Below are positions 53,962 through 64,000 of a stretch of DNA of 64,000 bases, one piece after another; position 1 is the stretch's first letter; the number at the start of each line of letters is the position of its first letter. A program made the position numbers and the translations under genes. The notes under the pieces were generated by a model. The model saw only the letters and a list, made by a program, of their open reading frames with translations. It searched no databases and was not told the origin of the DNA. The DNA comes from Conoideocrella luteorostrata. Its lineage: Eukaryota > Ascomycota > Sordariomycetes > Hypocreales > Clavicipitaceae. The DNA lies in the NCBI GenBank assembly GCA_032433595.1, contig JASWJB010000020.1, forward strand, positions 1-64,000, given 5' to 3'.

Positions 53962-56900
53962 TTAGAGTGTTCGCTTTTCCTTGACTTCCTCATACGTTTG
54001 GATCTGATCGTCAACTTGAAAGTCTTCGAAGCCTTCCAAGCCGATGCCACATTCGGTGCCCTTGCCCATCTCCATGACATCTTTCTTGACATGCTTGAGC
54101 GTGTCCAATTTGCCTGTTAAGAACATGTGATTAGTTCACAGTGAAGAAATAAATGAAGAAAACAAAACTAGAGTGCAACTTGGGTCGTGTCAAGTAAGTA
54201 TATGGAAAGTCACTCACCATCAAAAATAACCTTGCCCTTCCGCAGCACCTTAACGAGTGAAGATTTCTTGATAGAGCCGTTTCGAACCTTACACCCCGCT
54301 ATGTTCTTTACAACCCTTTTCTTGACGTTGATAGGGAATAGCTGCAAAATATCCGCTTCTCCACTTACGCGAGTTGTGGTATTCATTGGAAGGAGCTCTG
54401 ATAAGGCCGCCTTGGCATCATCCACAACATGGTAGATTACCCGATGTTCGATAATTTTGACTTTGGCGTCCTCGGCCCGTTGTTTTATGTGTGGCAGAAC
54501 GGGAATGTTGAAGTTGATAATAATGCTGCTGGAGGCTGCAGCGTGATCAATGTCGTATTCTGATATTTGGCCTGCCGCCGAACGGAGGATCTTGGGTCGT
54601 ATCTCATGATTGCCTAATTCTAGAATGCTTCCGCAGACGGCTTCTACTGAGCCCACAACATCAGCCTTCACAGTGAAATTCTGATATAATATGCCGGGCT
54701 CAGTTGGGACGTTCTGCTCTTGATCAGGTGTGCTTGCTTCTGTGGCAGCCTCGGCGGCGGCTTTCTCTCTGTGTCGCTGTTCTTGCTCTGCCAGCTGCAC
54801 GGAGCTTTCCTCGCGCTCGGCCATTTCCATTCGATATTCAACGGCGGTCTTGGCTTTGCCTTCATCGGGTGCTTGTAGGACCTGTTCTCCTGCGTCCGGC
54901 AACTCTCGCCAGCCCAAGATCTCTACAGGAGTACCTGGAGGTGCCTCAGAGAGTTCGATGCCGGCTTCGTTTCGTAAAACTCGAATCCTTGCCCATGTCT
55001 TGCCAGCAATAATCAAATCTCCAGGACGGAGGGTTCCTCTCTTGACAAGGACAGTCGCAACTTTGCCATTCTGTTTCACTCTGGATTCGAGAATCCAGCC
55101 TTCGGCCATACCATTATACTCAGCTCGAACATCAAGAATTTCTGAAAGTGTAATAATATTCTCTTCTAGATCAGCCATGCCCTGACCTGTCTTGCCACTG
55201 ACGCACACAACCTGCACGTCGCCGCCAAAATCCTCAATTTCGACGCCGTGTCGCGCAAGATCGGCCTTGACTTGGTCGACTCGAGCGTCTTCTTTATCAA
55301 TCTTGTTGATAGCCACAATGATGGGCACCTTGGCCGACGTGGCATGTTTAATCGCTTCAACAGTCTGGGGCATGACGCTGTCGTCTGCCGCAACCACTAG
55401 CACCACAATATCCGTGACGTTGGCACCACGCTGACGCATGGAGAGAAAAGCTGCGTGACCCGGTGTATCCAAAAATGTGATGTGTTTGCCAGCGGACATT
55501 TTGACGACGAAGGCACCAATGTGTTGTGTAATTCCACCGTGCTCCTGAGCAGCAACGGATGACTTGCGAAGCCAATCTAACAGTGTTGTCTTCCCATGAT
55601 CGACATGGCCCATAATGGTGACCACAGGAGGGCGACTAGGAAGCGAAGAAACGTTCTCAGGGATGGGTTGAGACTTCAGATCTCGCTGTGAGCCAGTGTC
55701 TACGGTGGGCTCGAAGCCATACTCCATGGAAATTAGGGCAGCAGTTTCGCCAGTCATGATTGTATCGGGGGTCACATTCTCAAACCCCATATCCTCCATA
55801 TCGACCAAGAACTGTTCCGGTCGTTTCTTAAGAGATTGGGCCAGGTTTGAGACGTTGATGTACTCCGGCAGAAAGATCGGGATAGCTGGTTGGACCTGCT
55901 GAAGCTCTTCCTCTACGCGGGCTTCCCTCTCCGCCTTTCGACGCTGCTTTTGCTCCCATCGATGGATCGATTCATCATCCCAATTTCCTTCATCCTCCAT
56001 TCGACGTCCTCTTCCCATCTTCTTCGACTTCTTGTACCGTCGATCATCGATCCTTGACTCCTCCTCAATTTCGAACCGGGATTTTCTTCGCTCATTTTGC
56101 CGATCTCCTTCTTTGCAGTCCTTGGAAGACTGTTGTGGAGTTTTATCTTTATGTCTTCCTCCGTTGAGGTCTGCCACCCGCGTATCCAATTCTCCCCAAA
56201 AGTCTTGTACTTGCACAACTGCATTGGAAATTGAACCTTTTGAGGCAGGTGTGTGCTCGACACTTGAAACCATTGGTTTTTGCTGTAACTTGGACTTGGG
56301 CCTTTTTGGTCTTGTGATTTCCGACCATAAAGTGAATTCACTGCCGTGTTTGTGACTATGACTATGACCATGACCCTGGACCTGACTGTGGGCCGGGACC
56401 TGAGATTTTCGATGTCTAAATGTACCCCATCCCACCTGTTTGGGAGCGCCGCCAGGTGGATGTTTCAAGGATTCGTTGGTATTTTGTTTACGATGACCCG
56501 AGCGAGTTTTCCTCGGAGCTGGCTGCGATGATGTCGAGGTACTCGTGGCTACTTGGCCAAACCTACTTATGTTTGCATTGTGTTGTGTTTTTGGGCCGCC
56601 AGCAGGCCATGACTCGTGAATCTGAGGGCTCTGAGGATTCCTCATGGTTTTGAATACATCGGCTAAGACAGTGCTTGATTTTTTGACTTGCGCTTCGTGG
56701 TTGTTGCTAGATCGGTTCTTAATTCCAAGCTGCGCGACACGGGTACCGCCATCACTAATCGTTTGATTTGTTACATTTCGGGACTTAGCGGACGTCGGTT
56801 CGCTGCTCGTGGTGCGATTCCTCGCCGCTCGTTCATGAGGCAACAAGCCATCGTTCGCAGGGTTTTCTGTGCCTCGCGCCTTCTTGACAGACGCGAAAGA

Positions 56901-57196
56901 CCCCCAGGGCCTGCTGGTCGCGCTGGTGACCCTGGCGAAGCTCCCAGGAAAGTTTCTATTCAGAGAAGCGTCGCCGCTTCCATTGGAATCATGTAATTTT
57001 GGAGTCAAGCAAATAGAACGAGTAGCCCATGCCTGGTATCGAGTTGAAGCGTTGATCAACGACAGAGGGACTCGGCAAGATGTACACACAAATGGATGGC
57101 CGTGACCCTATCAAATAATATATCAGGCATTGTAAAAGGGAGATTGATTTGCGAACTAAAAGGGATACGTACCGTCCAGGCACGAGCTCTAATCAT
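53962..57196 (-). CDS. mitochondrial translation initiation factor IF-2
   Basis: Three exons (57196-57173, 57107-54218, 54113-53962) join in frame to 1021 residues. The 24-nt first exon supplies MIRARAWT; the last intron restores the codon GGC after VIFD. The factor is a GTPase that binds formyl-Met-tRNA to the mitochondrial small subunit. An Arg-rich, acid-poor N-terminus fits a mitochondrial presequence. A long disordered region (about 60-400) with basic stretches follows, including a His-rich [11 protein letters not shown]. The G domain starts near residue 495 with [13 protein letters not shown] (G1, about 506), DTPGHAAF (G3) and NKID (G4). Domains II-IV follow, with conserved [13 protein letters not shown] and the C-terminal [19 protein letters not shown]. 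The end, encoded by the last exon, is [14 protein letters not shown] ([15 protein letters not shown]), the hallmark closing block of IF-2. Bacterial-type factor, nuclear gene. Divergent from the neighbouring two-helix membrane protein. Confidence 0.96.
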
Positions 57197-57731
57197 TGCC
57201 GTGGTATACACTGCCGAAACATTCACTTTGCGTAAAGCTGCAACGGAGCCGCAAGAGACTCAATCAAGCTGGGCAGTTTAATGTGGAGCTATACTTTTTT
57301 GGACGGCTGAGGGAAAGGGAGCTTCGGGACGGGGATTGTCCGTCACTCTGATATGGCCAGAAATACCAAATGTTTTAACAATCGGGTGAGAGTTCGATGC
57401 CAGCCGTCATATAAAGTGGAAATGGGAAGTTTTTTTTTTTAGTTTTTTTTTTAAAGTTGGCAACCCTACAATATATATCGACTATGAATTTCTTGAATAA
57501 AATTCGTCGTTCAGCTGCTCGTGTTGTGAGCTCCCTCCGTCTATTGCTATTGCGGGCGCGTGCCTTCCCATATTTGACAACGTGGGGGCTATTTTAAGGA
57601 GTAGAGTGACGGGGTTCTCTGGACTGGTCATTTTTACTTGCCAGCTCAACAGCTAGATTTACTCGCCAGCGTTCATACGCGAGGACAATTCGCAGAGCAC
57701 GAGACACACTGCGCTGCCGGAGCCCAAAACC
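57197..57731. other. divergent promoter region
   Basis: The tract lies between mitochondrial IF-2 (minus) and the two-helix membrane protein (plus). It contains T-rich runs (57430-57452) and a TATATAT element at 57471-57477, about 255 bases before the plus-strand start. No gene was seen. Confidence 0.5.
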
Positions 57732-58763
57732 ATGGCGCCTACGAAAAGATCTGGAAAGTCAAAGGCCGTCAAGTCTGGTAACGTCGGCGCCTACGGATCG
57801 CTGCCGCCTCCTTTCAAGCATCCACCTGACGTTCTCAAGCCGTTTATCGACGGTCTATCAGAGAAACATGTTTATATCACGCATATCGACTCCAAAGCCG
57901 CCTCTTTCAAACGTAAAATCTTTATGGTCCCCGTTGCAATGAACGTTGCTGTATCTTTGCTCTTCGCATGGCGCATGTATTCCATTGTGCCATGGTACTG
58001 GGCGATTGTGCAGTCTGGATTTGGCGCGAAGAATGAGGCCACCTTTCCTGTTGAAAATTCTACGTGGCAGGATTTCGCTTGGGAAGTGCTAAGACGCGGT
58101 ATAACCATGTTTATTGACTTTCTTCTGTTCGTTTTTGTCTGGCCTTGGCCCGTGGAATTCGCCGCTGGGCAAGCCCACGGTAATCCTATGCTATGGAGGC
58201 GCAAGGTTGGTTTCCGGGAAAAGGAGATTTACGTTCGACGCAGTCGCGACTGGGACCGTGTTTTGGATAACATTTTCAAAGACGAAGATTACAAGAAAAT
58301 TCTGACTGCTCATATCAATTCAGCCACGTCGCCGCTGCTACAGGAGCAAAAGACTGGCTACTTGCTGATGAATGGTCAATGGGATCTCGATTGGGCCTCA
58401 ATGGTTCACGCACACGAGCTGGTCGATCGAAAATTTGCAGCTCTTGAGGCGTTCAAGAGCGTCGTCTTGGTTTACCACAAAGACTTTGGATGGATGTGCT
58501 ACGACTTAAAAACTAGCATTGCTGCTGATGGAGACGGCAAAAGAAGGCAGGTTTTTGCTTTCAGAAATGCTCTCACCGCAATGGACAAGGAGGATCTGTT
58601 TTATCGATGGGTCGAGATGGTTCAATTTGACGCCACCCAGCCAGGAGGGTTTGGCCCAGAGCAACAAGCCACAACAGCAAATAAGATTCGAGAGATGTTC
58701 CAAGAGGCGGGCATTAATTTTGACGATTTGTGGAAACAAGCTGTTGGAGAAGCGATGCTCTGA
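57732..58763 (+). CDS. conserved fungal membrane protein, function unknown
   Basis: One exon, 343 residues from the first ATG (MAPTKRSGKSKAVKSG). I do not recognise a characterised family. Two hydrophobic segments are visible, about 63-82 (IFMVPVAMNVAVSLLFAW) and about 123-145 (GITMFIDFLLFVFVWPWPVE), the first followed by a Trp/Tyr-rich stretch (MYSIVPWYWAIV). The Lys-rich N-terminus and a long soluble C-terminal half (about 155-343) frame them. The C-terminal part carries many Trp and charged residues (RRSRDWDRVLDNIFKDEDYKK, NGQWDLDWASMVHAHELVDR) and ends in a helix-like AGINFDDLWKQAVGEAML. No signal peptide, catalytic motif or repeat was seen. Sharing a promoter region with mitochondrial IF-2 hints at a housekeeping role, possibly ER or mitochondrial membrane, but that is inference. 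Intact, with regular codon use. Confidence 0.8.
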   Translation: MAPTKRSGKSKAVKSGNVGAYGSLPPPFKHPPDVLKPFIDGLSEKHVYITHIDSKAASFKRKIFMVPVAMNVAVSLLFAWRMYSIVPWYWAIVQSGFGAKNEATFPVENSTWQDFAWEVLRRGITMFIDFLLFVFVWPWPVEFAAGQAHGNPMLWRRKVGFREKEIYVRRSRDWDRVLDNIFKDEDYKKILTAHINSATSPLLQEQKTGYLLMNGQWDLDWASMVHAHELVDRKFAALEAFKSVVLVYHKDFGWMCYDLKTSIAADGDGKRRQVFAFRNALTAMDKEDLFYRWVEMVQFDATQPGGFGPEQQATTANKIREMFQEAGINFDDLWKQAVGEAML

Positions 58764-59997
58764 TTGATATGCGCATTTCTCTCGGGCCTGGAGTGTACAG
58801 TACCAATTGCAATGAGGTGTTATTTCAAATAGGGATCTGGTTGCCAGGAAGGTATTATAGAGGTAGGCTTGGGCCAGCTAAAAAATACTATATGACTAAC
58901 TATGGAAATAATGAAAGACCTGCAAGATGAACAATGGATTGGGGCCGGCAGAACCTGTGGGCCTCATAACAATGGACCATTGTTTATTGCAAGAGTATGG
59001 CTTGTACATACGGACTAAGATTTGTAGAACTGAACCAGTTTATGCCTTTACAAGCATTCCATAACGAAGAAAACGCGGACAAGTCCGCTTGCCTTTGTCC
59101 AGTAGTTTTCCCAGTGTTATTGTCGTATAGATTCAGTGTCTATAGACTTGCATCCATGGCTAGTGCAAGCTTGGTATTTGGGGAGGACAATTATTGCAAT
59201 TGACCATATGGAACACTTCGATACCCATGCTTTTCCTTCACCTGCGTGCTTGCATCGCCTGCGTCGCCTGAATGAATCCCGTAGGAGACGGTATTCCTAA
59301 CTAGAAAGCCAAATTTCCGTGTACCGTTGAGACTGAGCAATTGGACGTAGCGCGACACCAACAAAGCTTGGGCTGCGCCCCTGATCAATGATGATATTTG
59401 CTTTCTGTGGTCCCCGTATCCGTATATCCAGGTACCTTGTCAGCTTATTTCTGCCCCCCACCAGGACAAGGCCACGCCTGCTACAGGACTTTGGCGCTTC
59501 AGCAGCGCAGTGCTCAGAGCTTATCAGTAGTTACCAAGGGAGTGTTCCGGCTGGGCGGTCCAGTTGGTCCGACCTCGTTGACGTGGCGCCAATTCGGTCG
59601 GACCAACAGACCAGGGCCAGACGTTTTGCAGACGAAGCCTCCAAACTCTTGAATCGGGACACGAGTGGACCTTGCAACAGGATTTACCATCATCATCTCA
59701 AGACTCGCTTTTCACCCAAGGTCTTCTTCCTCATCTTGTGCCCTCTGAATTGTCATTGATTGATCGCTCCAGGACTTATCTCCCAGCTAAACCGCCGTTG
59801 GCCCCTCGCCTCTGTCGCGTCCCACCCCCTTTCCGCTTCCGCTGTCTCTGCGACCGCTTTCTCCAATTCTCGGGCATCTACCCACTTCGAGCAGTCTCTC
59901 CTCAGCCGAATCTTGCGACGAGCGGCGCATTTATTTGTCGCCGCCGATCCGTATTCTCTGCGACCCTGAAGCTCTTGTCTTTCTGCTATTAGTTGAA
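58764..59997. other. intergenic and 5' leader of VPS74
   Basis: The left half is 3' flank of the membrane-protein gene. The right half, from about 59660, is CT-rich on the plus strand and is likely promoter and leader of VPS74. Frames here (59388-59992) are composition-driven and not called. Confidence 0.5.
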
Positions 59998-61337
59998 ATG
60001 TCTTCGTCAGGCTTGACACGGCGCCGTGGCGCCGGCGGAGGCGGCTTGGGTAACACCGAAGGCGAAGGCAGCAATGCTGCTTCTAGAACCAATTCCTCCA
60101 ACAACATCAAGGACACCGGTCCCGAGACGAGCTACGAGAATAGCGAAAATGGCCACAAGATTGCCTTTGACCCAAGAGATATCAGCGAAAGTGCTGAGCG
60201 AAGCAAGCAACCGAAGCTCACCATGATGGAGGAGGTCCTACTCCTTGGGCTGAAAGACAAGCAGGTGAGGACGCAGAACTGATGCTTTGCTGCATAATGC
60301 TACGAACTCTTTAGCTTTTCTAGGACTTACAACTAGCCATTGAGGGCAACTAAATAGACGCATGGACTGACATGTGATGTGAAACTAGGGTTATCTCTCT
60401 TTCTGGAATGACAACATCTCGTATGCACTTCGAGGGTGCATCGTCCTCGAGCTTGCCTTTCGCGGCCGTATCAGCATGGAGAAAGATCCTTCAAGACGAC
60501 GATTCTCCCCGGCTGACCGAAACATCGAAGTTGTAGACGATACCCTCACTGGTGAGGTTCTGCTTGACGAAGCCCTAAAAATGATGAAACAGAGCGAAAA
60601 GATGAGCGTCAGTTCGTGGATTGACCTGATGAGCGGTTAGTTAAGAGATCCTTACCTCACATGGATAAATGCCCCCCGGCTGACTTTTGAACTGCGTGAA
60701 GGCGAAACGTGGAATCTGATGAAGATCGGTTATCAGCTAAAGCAAGTCCGTGAGCGCCTTGCCAAGGGTCTTGTAGACAAAGGCATCCTTCGTACAGAAA
60801 AACGAAACTTCTTGCTTTTTGACATGGCTACACACCCCGTTGCCGATGGTGGAGCCAAGGAAGAGCTTCGTCGCCGCGTTCGCAACGTCCTCACTCAACG
60901 AACAGTAGTCTTGGGGGGCAACCAATTTCTGCCCGAAAACCTCGAATTCCGATATCTGCGCACCATCTGTATGGTCTGTGCTGCATACGCTGCCAATGTA
61001 CTAGAGAATGCTCTATCGACGCTTGGTCACGAGGCAAGAGAGAGAGCGTTTGCTCAGACGGACGAGCTGTTGGCTGACTACAGCCAATTCCCATTTGGAA
61101 AGAAAGCTACTAGCAACGGCATAGGAGCCAACCTGCCACAGGTTGTTTCTGAAGTATGTGCACCATGCCTAGCCACATCGATAACGGCAATGTCATTGTC
61201 GTTGGTTCAATGAGGATTTATCGTGCTAATTGGATGATGACCTTTAGGAAATCGGAAAGGCCAAGGACAAGGAGCTTCAGCTGGAAGTTGTTGCAGCCTG
61301 TCTGAGCGTCTTCACCAGACTCGACTCCCTCCTATAA
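59998..61337 (+). CDS. VPS74: Golgi PI4P-binding adaptor Vps74/GOLPH3
   Basis: Four exons (59998-60264, 60389-60635, 60702-61153, 61248-61337) join in frame to 351 residues; introns are 124, 66 and 94 nt. Vps74 binds PI4P at the Golgi and couples glycosyltransferase tails to COPI for retrieval. The N-terminal LTRRRG (6-11) matches the arginine cluster that contacts coatomer. The GPP34 fold begins [20 protein letters not shown]; Trp95 and Arg104 in [16 protein letters not shown] correspond to the PI4P pocket Trp and Arg of yeast Vps74. Splices restore [11 protein letters not shown] and [12 protein letters not shown]. The hydrophobic hairpin ([13 protein letters not shown]) that inserts in the membrane and the C-terminal [11 protein letters not shown] are intact. 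A Gly/Asn/Ser-rich N-terminal extension (about 10-65) is the normal variable part. Convergent with RRP14. Confidence 0.97.
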
Positions 61338-62462
61338 TTCTCCTTACCACACCCTTACGGGTGCGCATTGTGATGACGCCACTGCAAAACAACAACAACC
61401 TCTGCCTTATCAGAGCGGCGCTGCTGCTCATCACAGCAGTTGAACCCACAATCCATCATGGCTGGTTCATATAGACCCCTGAAGGAGAAGCTCTTCCTTC
61501 TTTCCGCTACATGTCACTTATTCCAACGAACACGCCTACAACGCTCGCGCCCAATACCAACCATGTTGACCTGAGATCCCGTCTGATGACCCTGCCCTCG
61601 TATGGGGGCCAATGTGTATTCTTGGGTGGAGGGGGGCGGAGTGAAAAGGGACGAGCATATAGGGATGCAGAGGGTAGCGTATGGAAATTGTAGTGCCAAA
61701 AGGGGGAAGGAGAGGGAAAGAATATATGAAAATGAAACTTCTTCTCGGTGGACTGTTTTAATTATATGCCAAATTTTACTTCTGCTCCGTTTTCCCCCAC
61801 TTCTCTTGTTGTTGAATGCTATTAGGGGACCTTCATTTTGCCGTGGCGGCAATGATGTAACAAATTTACAAAGAAGATATGATGTTTCAAGGAAGGCATT
61901 TGCATTATACTTTATATGCTTGTACGTGCGTTGTACTGATGAGCGATAAGTTGGGTGTGTTGTGATGAGATGGCCAGAACAAACTTTGGCACCCACGTGT
62001 CACGGTAACGGCGGGCTTATTAACCAGAGTAGATTGCTACTTTATCAGGACAAATCATTTCATATTGAAACTGAGTGCAGTAGCAAGGAAATTGAACAAC
62101 TGCATGCACATCCGCTGCCGTGCTTCATTATCTAGGTATATAGACTGCAACTCCTTCTGGCCGCCTCCAATCCCCGACTGCATAGATCTTCCCTCTCGTC
62201 CATCTTTCTAGTTCCATAAGTGATGGTCACATATTGCATAGCATAGGAAATGGCCTTTTTTGAGAAACCTAGGGCACACATTTGCTGTACCCAACGCCAA
62301 CGCCGAGAATGGTTTGCAGAGACATCATCTTGACTGAATGCAAGGGCGGCAACATGATTGCCAGATACAATGCAAGTGAGGCCGACAAATATGGTCCTTG
62401 ATGAGGAAAATACCCAACAATAAAAAGAGGTAAGAGATAGCCAGCACTTTTCACTCAGGAGT
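61338..62462. other. intergenic, convergent 3' ends
   Basis: The tract separates VPS74 (plus) from RRP14 (minus). Open frames such as 61514-61996 and 62132-62626 on the minus strand lack motifs; the latter runs antisense-frame into the RRP14 3' end. No RNA gene or repeat was recognised. Confidence 0.5.
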
Positions 62463-63932
62463 TCACTTTCGACCACCACCAACTCCAATGCTGCCTTCAA
62501 AACCTGGACGTCCAGCTTTCTTTTTCTTGGCACCGCCCTTTTTCTTTCCAGCCTTGCCGAGAGCTTTGTCCTCTCTGCGCTTTTTGAGGTTCTCTTCTCG
62601 CTTCTTTTGCCTTTCCTTTTGTGCATGCTGTACGCCTCTCGCTCGTTCGCTCCACTCTTTCTTGCTCTTCCTCTCGGCTGCTTCTTTGCGGTTTTTAGCC
62701 TTTTTCAGGCGAGCTTCACTGTCATGGATCTTTTCACCCTCAACTCTTCGTCTGGCTGTTAACCATGCCTCCTTCTCCATAACTTCGGCGCGCTTTTCGG
62801 GCTCCATCTCCTGGAATCTCTTGTTTTGATTCTGAACTTTCAGTAAAGCTGTCTTGACGTCGGAAGGCCCTTTTTTTTTGCCATGATTGAGCACGTAACT
62901 TAGGTCGTGAGACATTTGTGAGCCATCTCCGAAGGCTACTCGGCCAAAGGAAAATTTGCCGGCGGGGTCATCAAGTTCAATGGCAGGACTCATAACACCG
63001 GGAGAGTTTAAAGCTAATGCCTCTTCCCGTAATCTCGCTGCCTCCTGCCTGGCTTGTTTCCGCTCCTCCTTCTTGCGTTCTGCTCTCTGAGCTTGCTTCG
63101 TTCGTCTCTCTTCGAGAAGTTCTTGTCGATTCCGGGGCCGCAGTGCTTTTCTGGCAGCCCGTAAAGCTTCGATTCTGGCAGCAACGCGGGCTCGCACAGC
63201 TGAACTATCAGCAGGAATCTTTATGTGTTTTGGCTTCTCTGAAGGAGGAACCGTGGACGAAACTGATGTGGTCGTACTGGCTTGCTCGACTGAAGCATCA
63301 TTATGTGGCACCGATGATTCGTTCGTATCAAAGGTCGGTGAATGTACTTCAGAGTCGGATGCTGACGTGACATTTGCGGCATCCTCTTTGGTTTGGGCTG
63401 AAAGGTCATGTGATGATATTCCTCTGTTTGCTTCGAATTTCTCTTGCTCATCGGCTTTGTGGGTGACGATATCTTCATTATTCTCCTCCTTTGCAGCATC
63501 ATGCGGTGTCACTCGCTTCTTGCCCTTACCCTCAGATTTCTTTTCAACTTTCTTTTCCCTCTTAGCCTCTATCTTTGCCCCTTTCTTGGACAGCTTGGGC
63601 TTCTCCTCGACTGGTTTGGGGCCAAGACTTTGCTCATCATCGTTTCTCATCAGTTTTTGCTTTTTGTTGCTCTGATCTGTTTTCTTTTTCAGCCCGTCAC
63701 CGGGCTTCTCTGGCTCCACTCCTTCGAAGGCCTCATATGCATCGCTGTCGTCTCCATTATCCTGTTTGTCAGCATCCTCTTGTTTCTCCAATTCTTTCAA
63801 TTTCCGTTTGTTTCTGGCTCGCTCGTCCATGGCCTCCTTTGCTGTTTGATTCAGCACGCTGTCCGGGTCAAGCTTCCCCCTTCGAGCAGCAGCGGCTTCC
63901 TGTTTTGTCTGTTTCTTTTTGTTCCATTGGTC
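62463..63932 (-). CDS. Rrp14/SURF6 nucleolar ribosome biogenesis factor (5' part off-window)
   Basis: The visible part is one exon of 489 codons plus stop, opening at a clear acceptor (TTTTTTTAG at 63933-63941 on the minus strand) with DQWNKKKQTKQEAAAARRGK. The initiating exon must lie beyond the right edge, so the protein is incomplete here. Rrp14/SURF6 acts in the nucleolus in early 60S and 40S maturation. The sequence is extremely Lys/Arg/Glu-rich. DQWNKKKQTKQEA followed by ARRGKLDPDS is the end of the Rrp14 N-terminal domain. The SURF6 domain covers roughly the last 230 residues: ALRAARKALRPRNRQELLEE, KFSFGRVAFGDG, and the coiled basic stretch KKAKNRKEAAERKSKKEWSE. It ends FEGSIGVGGGRK, typical of fungal Rrp14. 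The central 90-200 region is acidic and disordered. Confidence 0.93.
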   Translation of the reverse strand, partial: DQWNKKKQTKQEAAAARRGKLDPDSVLNQTAKEAMDERARNKRKLKELEKQEDADKQDNGDDSDAYEAFEGVEPEKPGDGLKKKTDQSNKKQKLMRNDDEQSLGPKPVEEKPKLSKKGAKIEAKREKKVEKKSEGKGKKRVTPHDAAKEENNEDIVTHKADEQEKFEANRGISSHDLSAQTKEDAANVTSASDSEVHSPTFDTNESSVPHNDASVEQASTTTSVSSTVPPSEKPKHIKIPADSSAVRARVAARIEALRAARKALRPRNRQELLEERRTKQAQRAERKKEERKQARQEAARLREEALALNSPGVMSPAIELDDPAGKFSFGRVAFGDGSQMSHDLSYVLNHGKKKGPSDVKTALLKVQNQNKRFQEMEPEKRAEVMEKEAWLTARRRVEGEKIHDSEARLKKAKNRKEAAERKSKKEWSERARGVQHAQKERQKKREENLKKRREDKALGKAGKKKGGAKKKKAGRPGFEGSIGVGGGRK

Positions 63933-64000
63933 CTAAAAAAAGATGCCCTTGGTCAGATCAACTGTCCTAGATGTATAATTTCGCTATGAAACGTATTGGA
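63933..64000 (-). other. intron of RRP14 reaching the window edge
   Basis: No ATG that would join in frame to the RRP14 exon is visible in these bases, and they end in a polypyrimidine tract and AG. They are read as the 3' part of the first intron. Confidence 0.6.

Noticed and set aside
1..64000. CRISPR arrays, operons, ribosome binding sites
   Set aside because: The window is eukaryotic with spliceosomal introns; no regularly spaced direct repeats with unique spacers were seen.

Overview
The window reads as nuclear DNA of a filamentous ascomycete, most likely Sordariomycetes and probably Hypocreales. The signs are short 55-190 nt spliceosomal introns with GTRNGT donors and CTAAC/CTGAC-like branch sites, fungus-specific families (Zn2Cys6 regulator, fungal S1/P1 nuclease, fungal-type secreted phospholipase A2, CP2/grainyhead factor, Tsr3, Hpc2), and many short TACTCCGTA/TACGGAGTA palindromic words in non-coding DNA. 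The order is inferred from general resemblance only; no species can be named. Spliced models were rebuilt by hand and joined in frame for the multi-exon genes. Two are incomplete: the start of the RPAP1-like gene is uncertain, and RRP14 runs off the right edge.

Left arm (about 2.3-11.6 kb), accessory: a secreted phospholipase A2, a secreted serine carboxypeptidase (S10) and a secreted S1/P1-type nuclease, followed by a small NTF2/SnoaL-like protein and a Zn2Cys6 transcription factor whose DNA-binding domain is split by a GC-AG intron. Three secreted hydrolases for lipid, peptide and nucleic acid beside one regulator suggest a nutrient-scavenging neighbourhood. Co-regulation is inference.

Middle (11.6-32.3 kb): one gene, a CP2/grainyhead-like transcription factor on the minus strand, between two gene-poor tracts of about 8.5 and 9.5 kb. 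These tracts carry the palindromic word at roughly one per kilobase, several microsatellites and minisatellites, and one diverged 110-bp-period tandem duplication (29193-29394). I found no transposon coding sequence in them.

Transport block (32.3-36.8 kb): an MFS (DHA1-like) transporter, an intron-containing tRNA-Lys(CTT), and an unrecognised multi-pass membrane protein.

Right arm (37.4-64 kb), conserved housekeeping genes: eIF2A, an RPAP1-like RNA polymerase II assembly factor, an HPC2/ubinuclein-domain protein, a GGA clathrin adaptor, Tsr3 18S rRNA aminocarboxypropyltransferase, mitochondrial IF-2, an unrecognised two-helix membrane protein, Vps74/GOLPH3, and Rrp14/SURF6. Three serve translation or ribosome biogenesis in cytosol or nucleolus (eIF2A, Tsr3, Rrp14), one serves mitochondrial translation, and two serve Golgi traffic (GGA, Vps74). 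Several pairs are divergent or convergent.

I found no clear new biological system. The best leads are the palindromic word that avoids coding exons, the isolated CP2 locus, the 110-bp tandem unit, the C-terminal extension of the nuclease, and two orphan membrane proteins.
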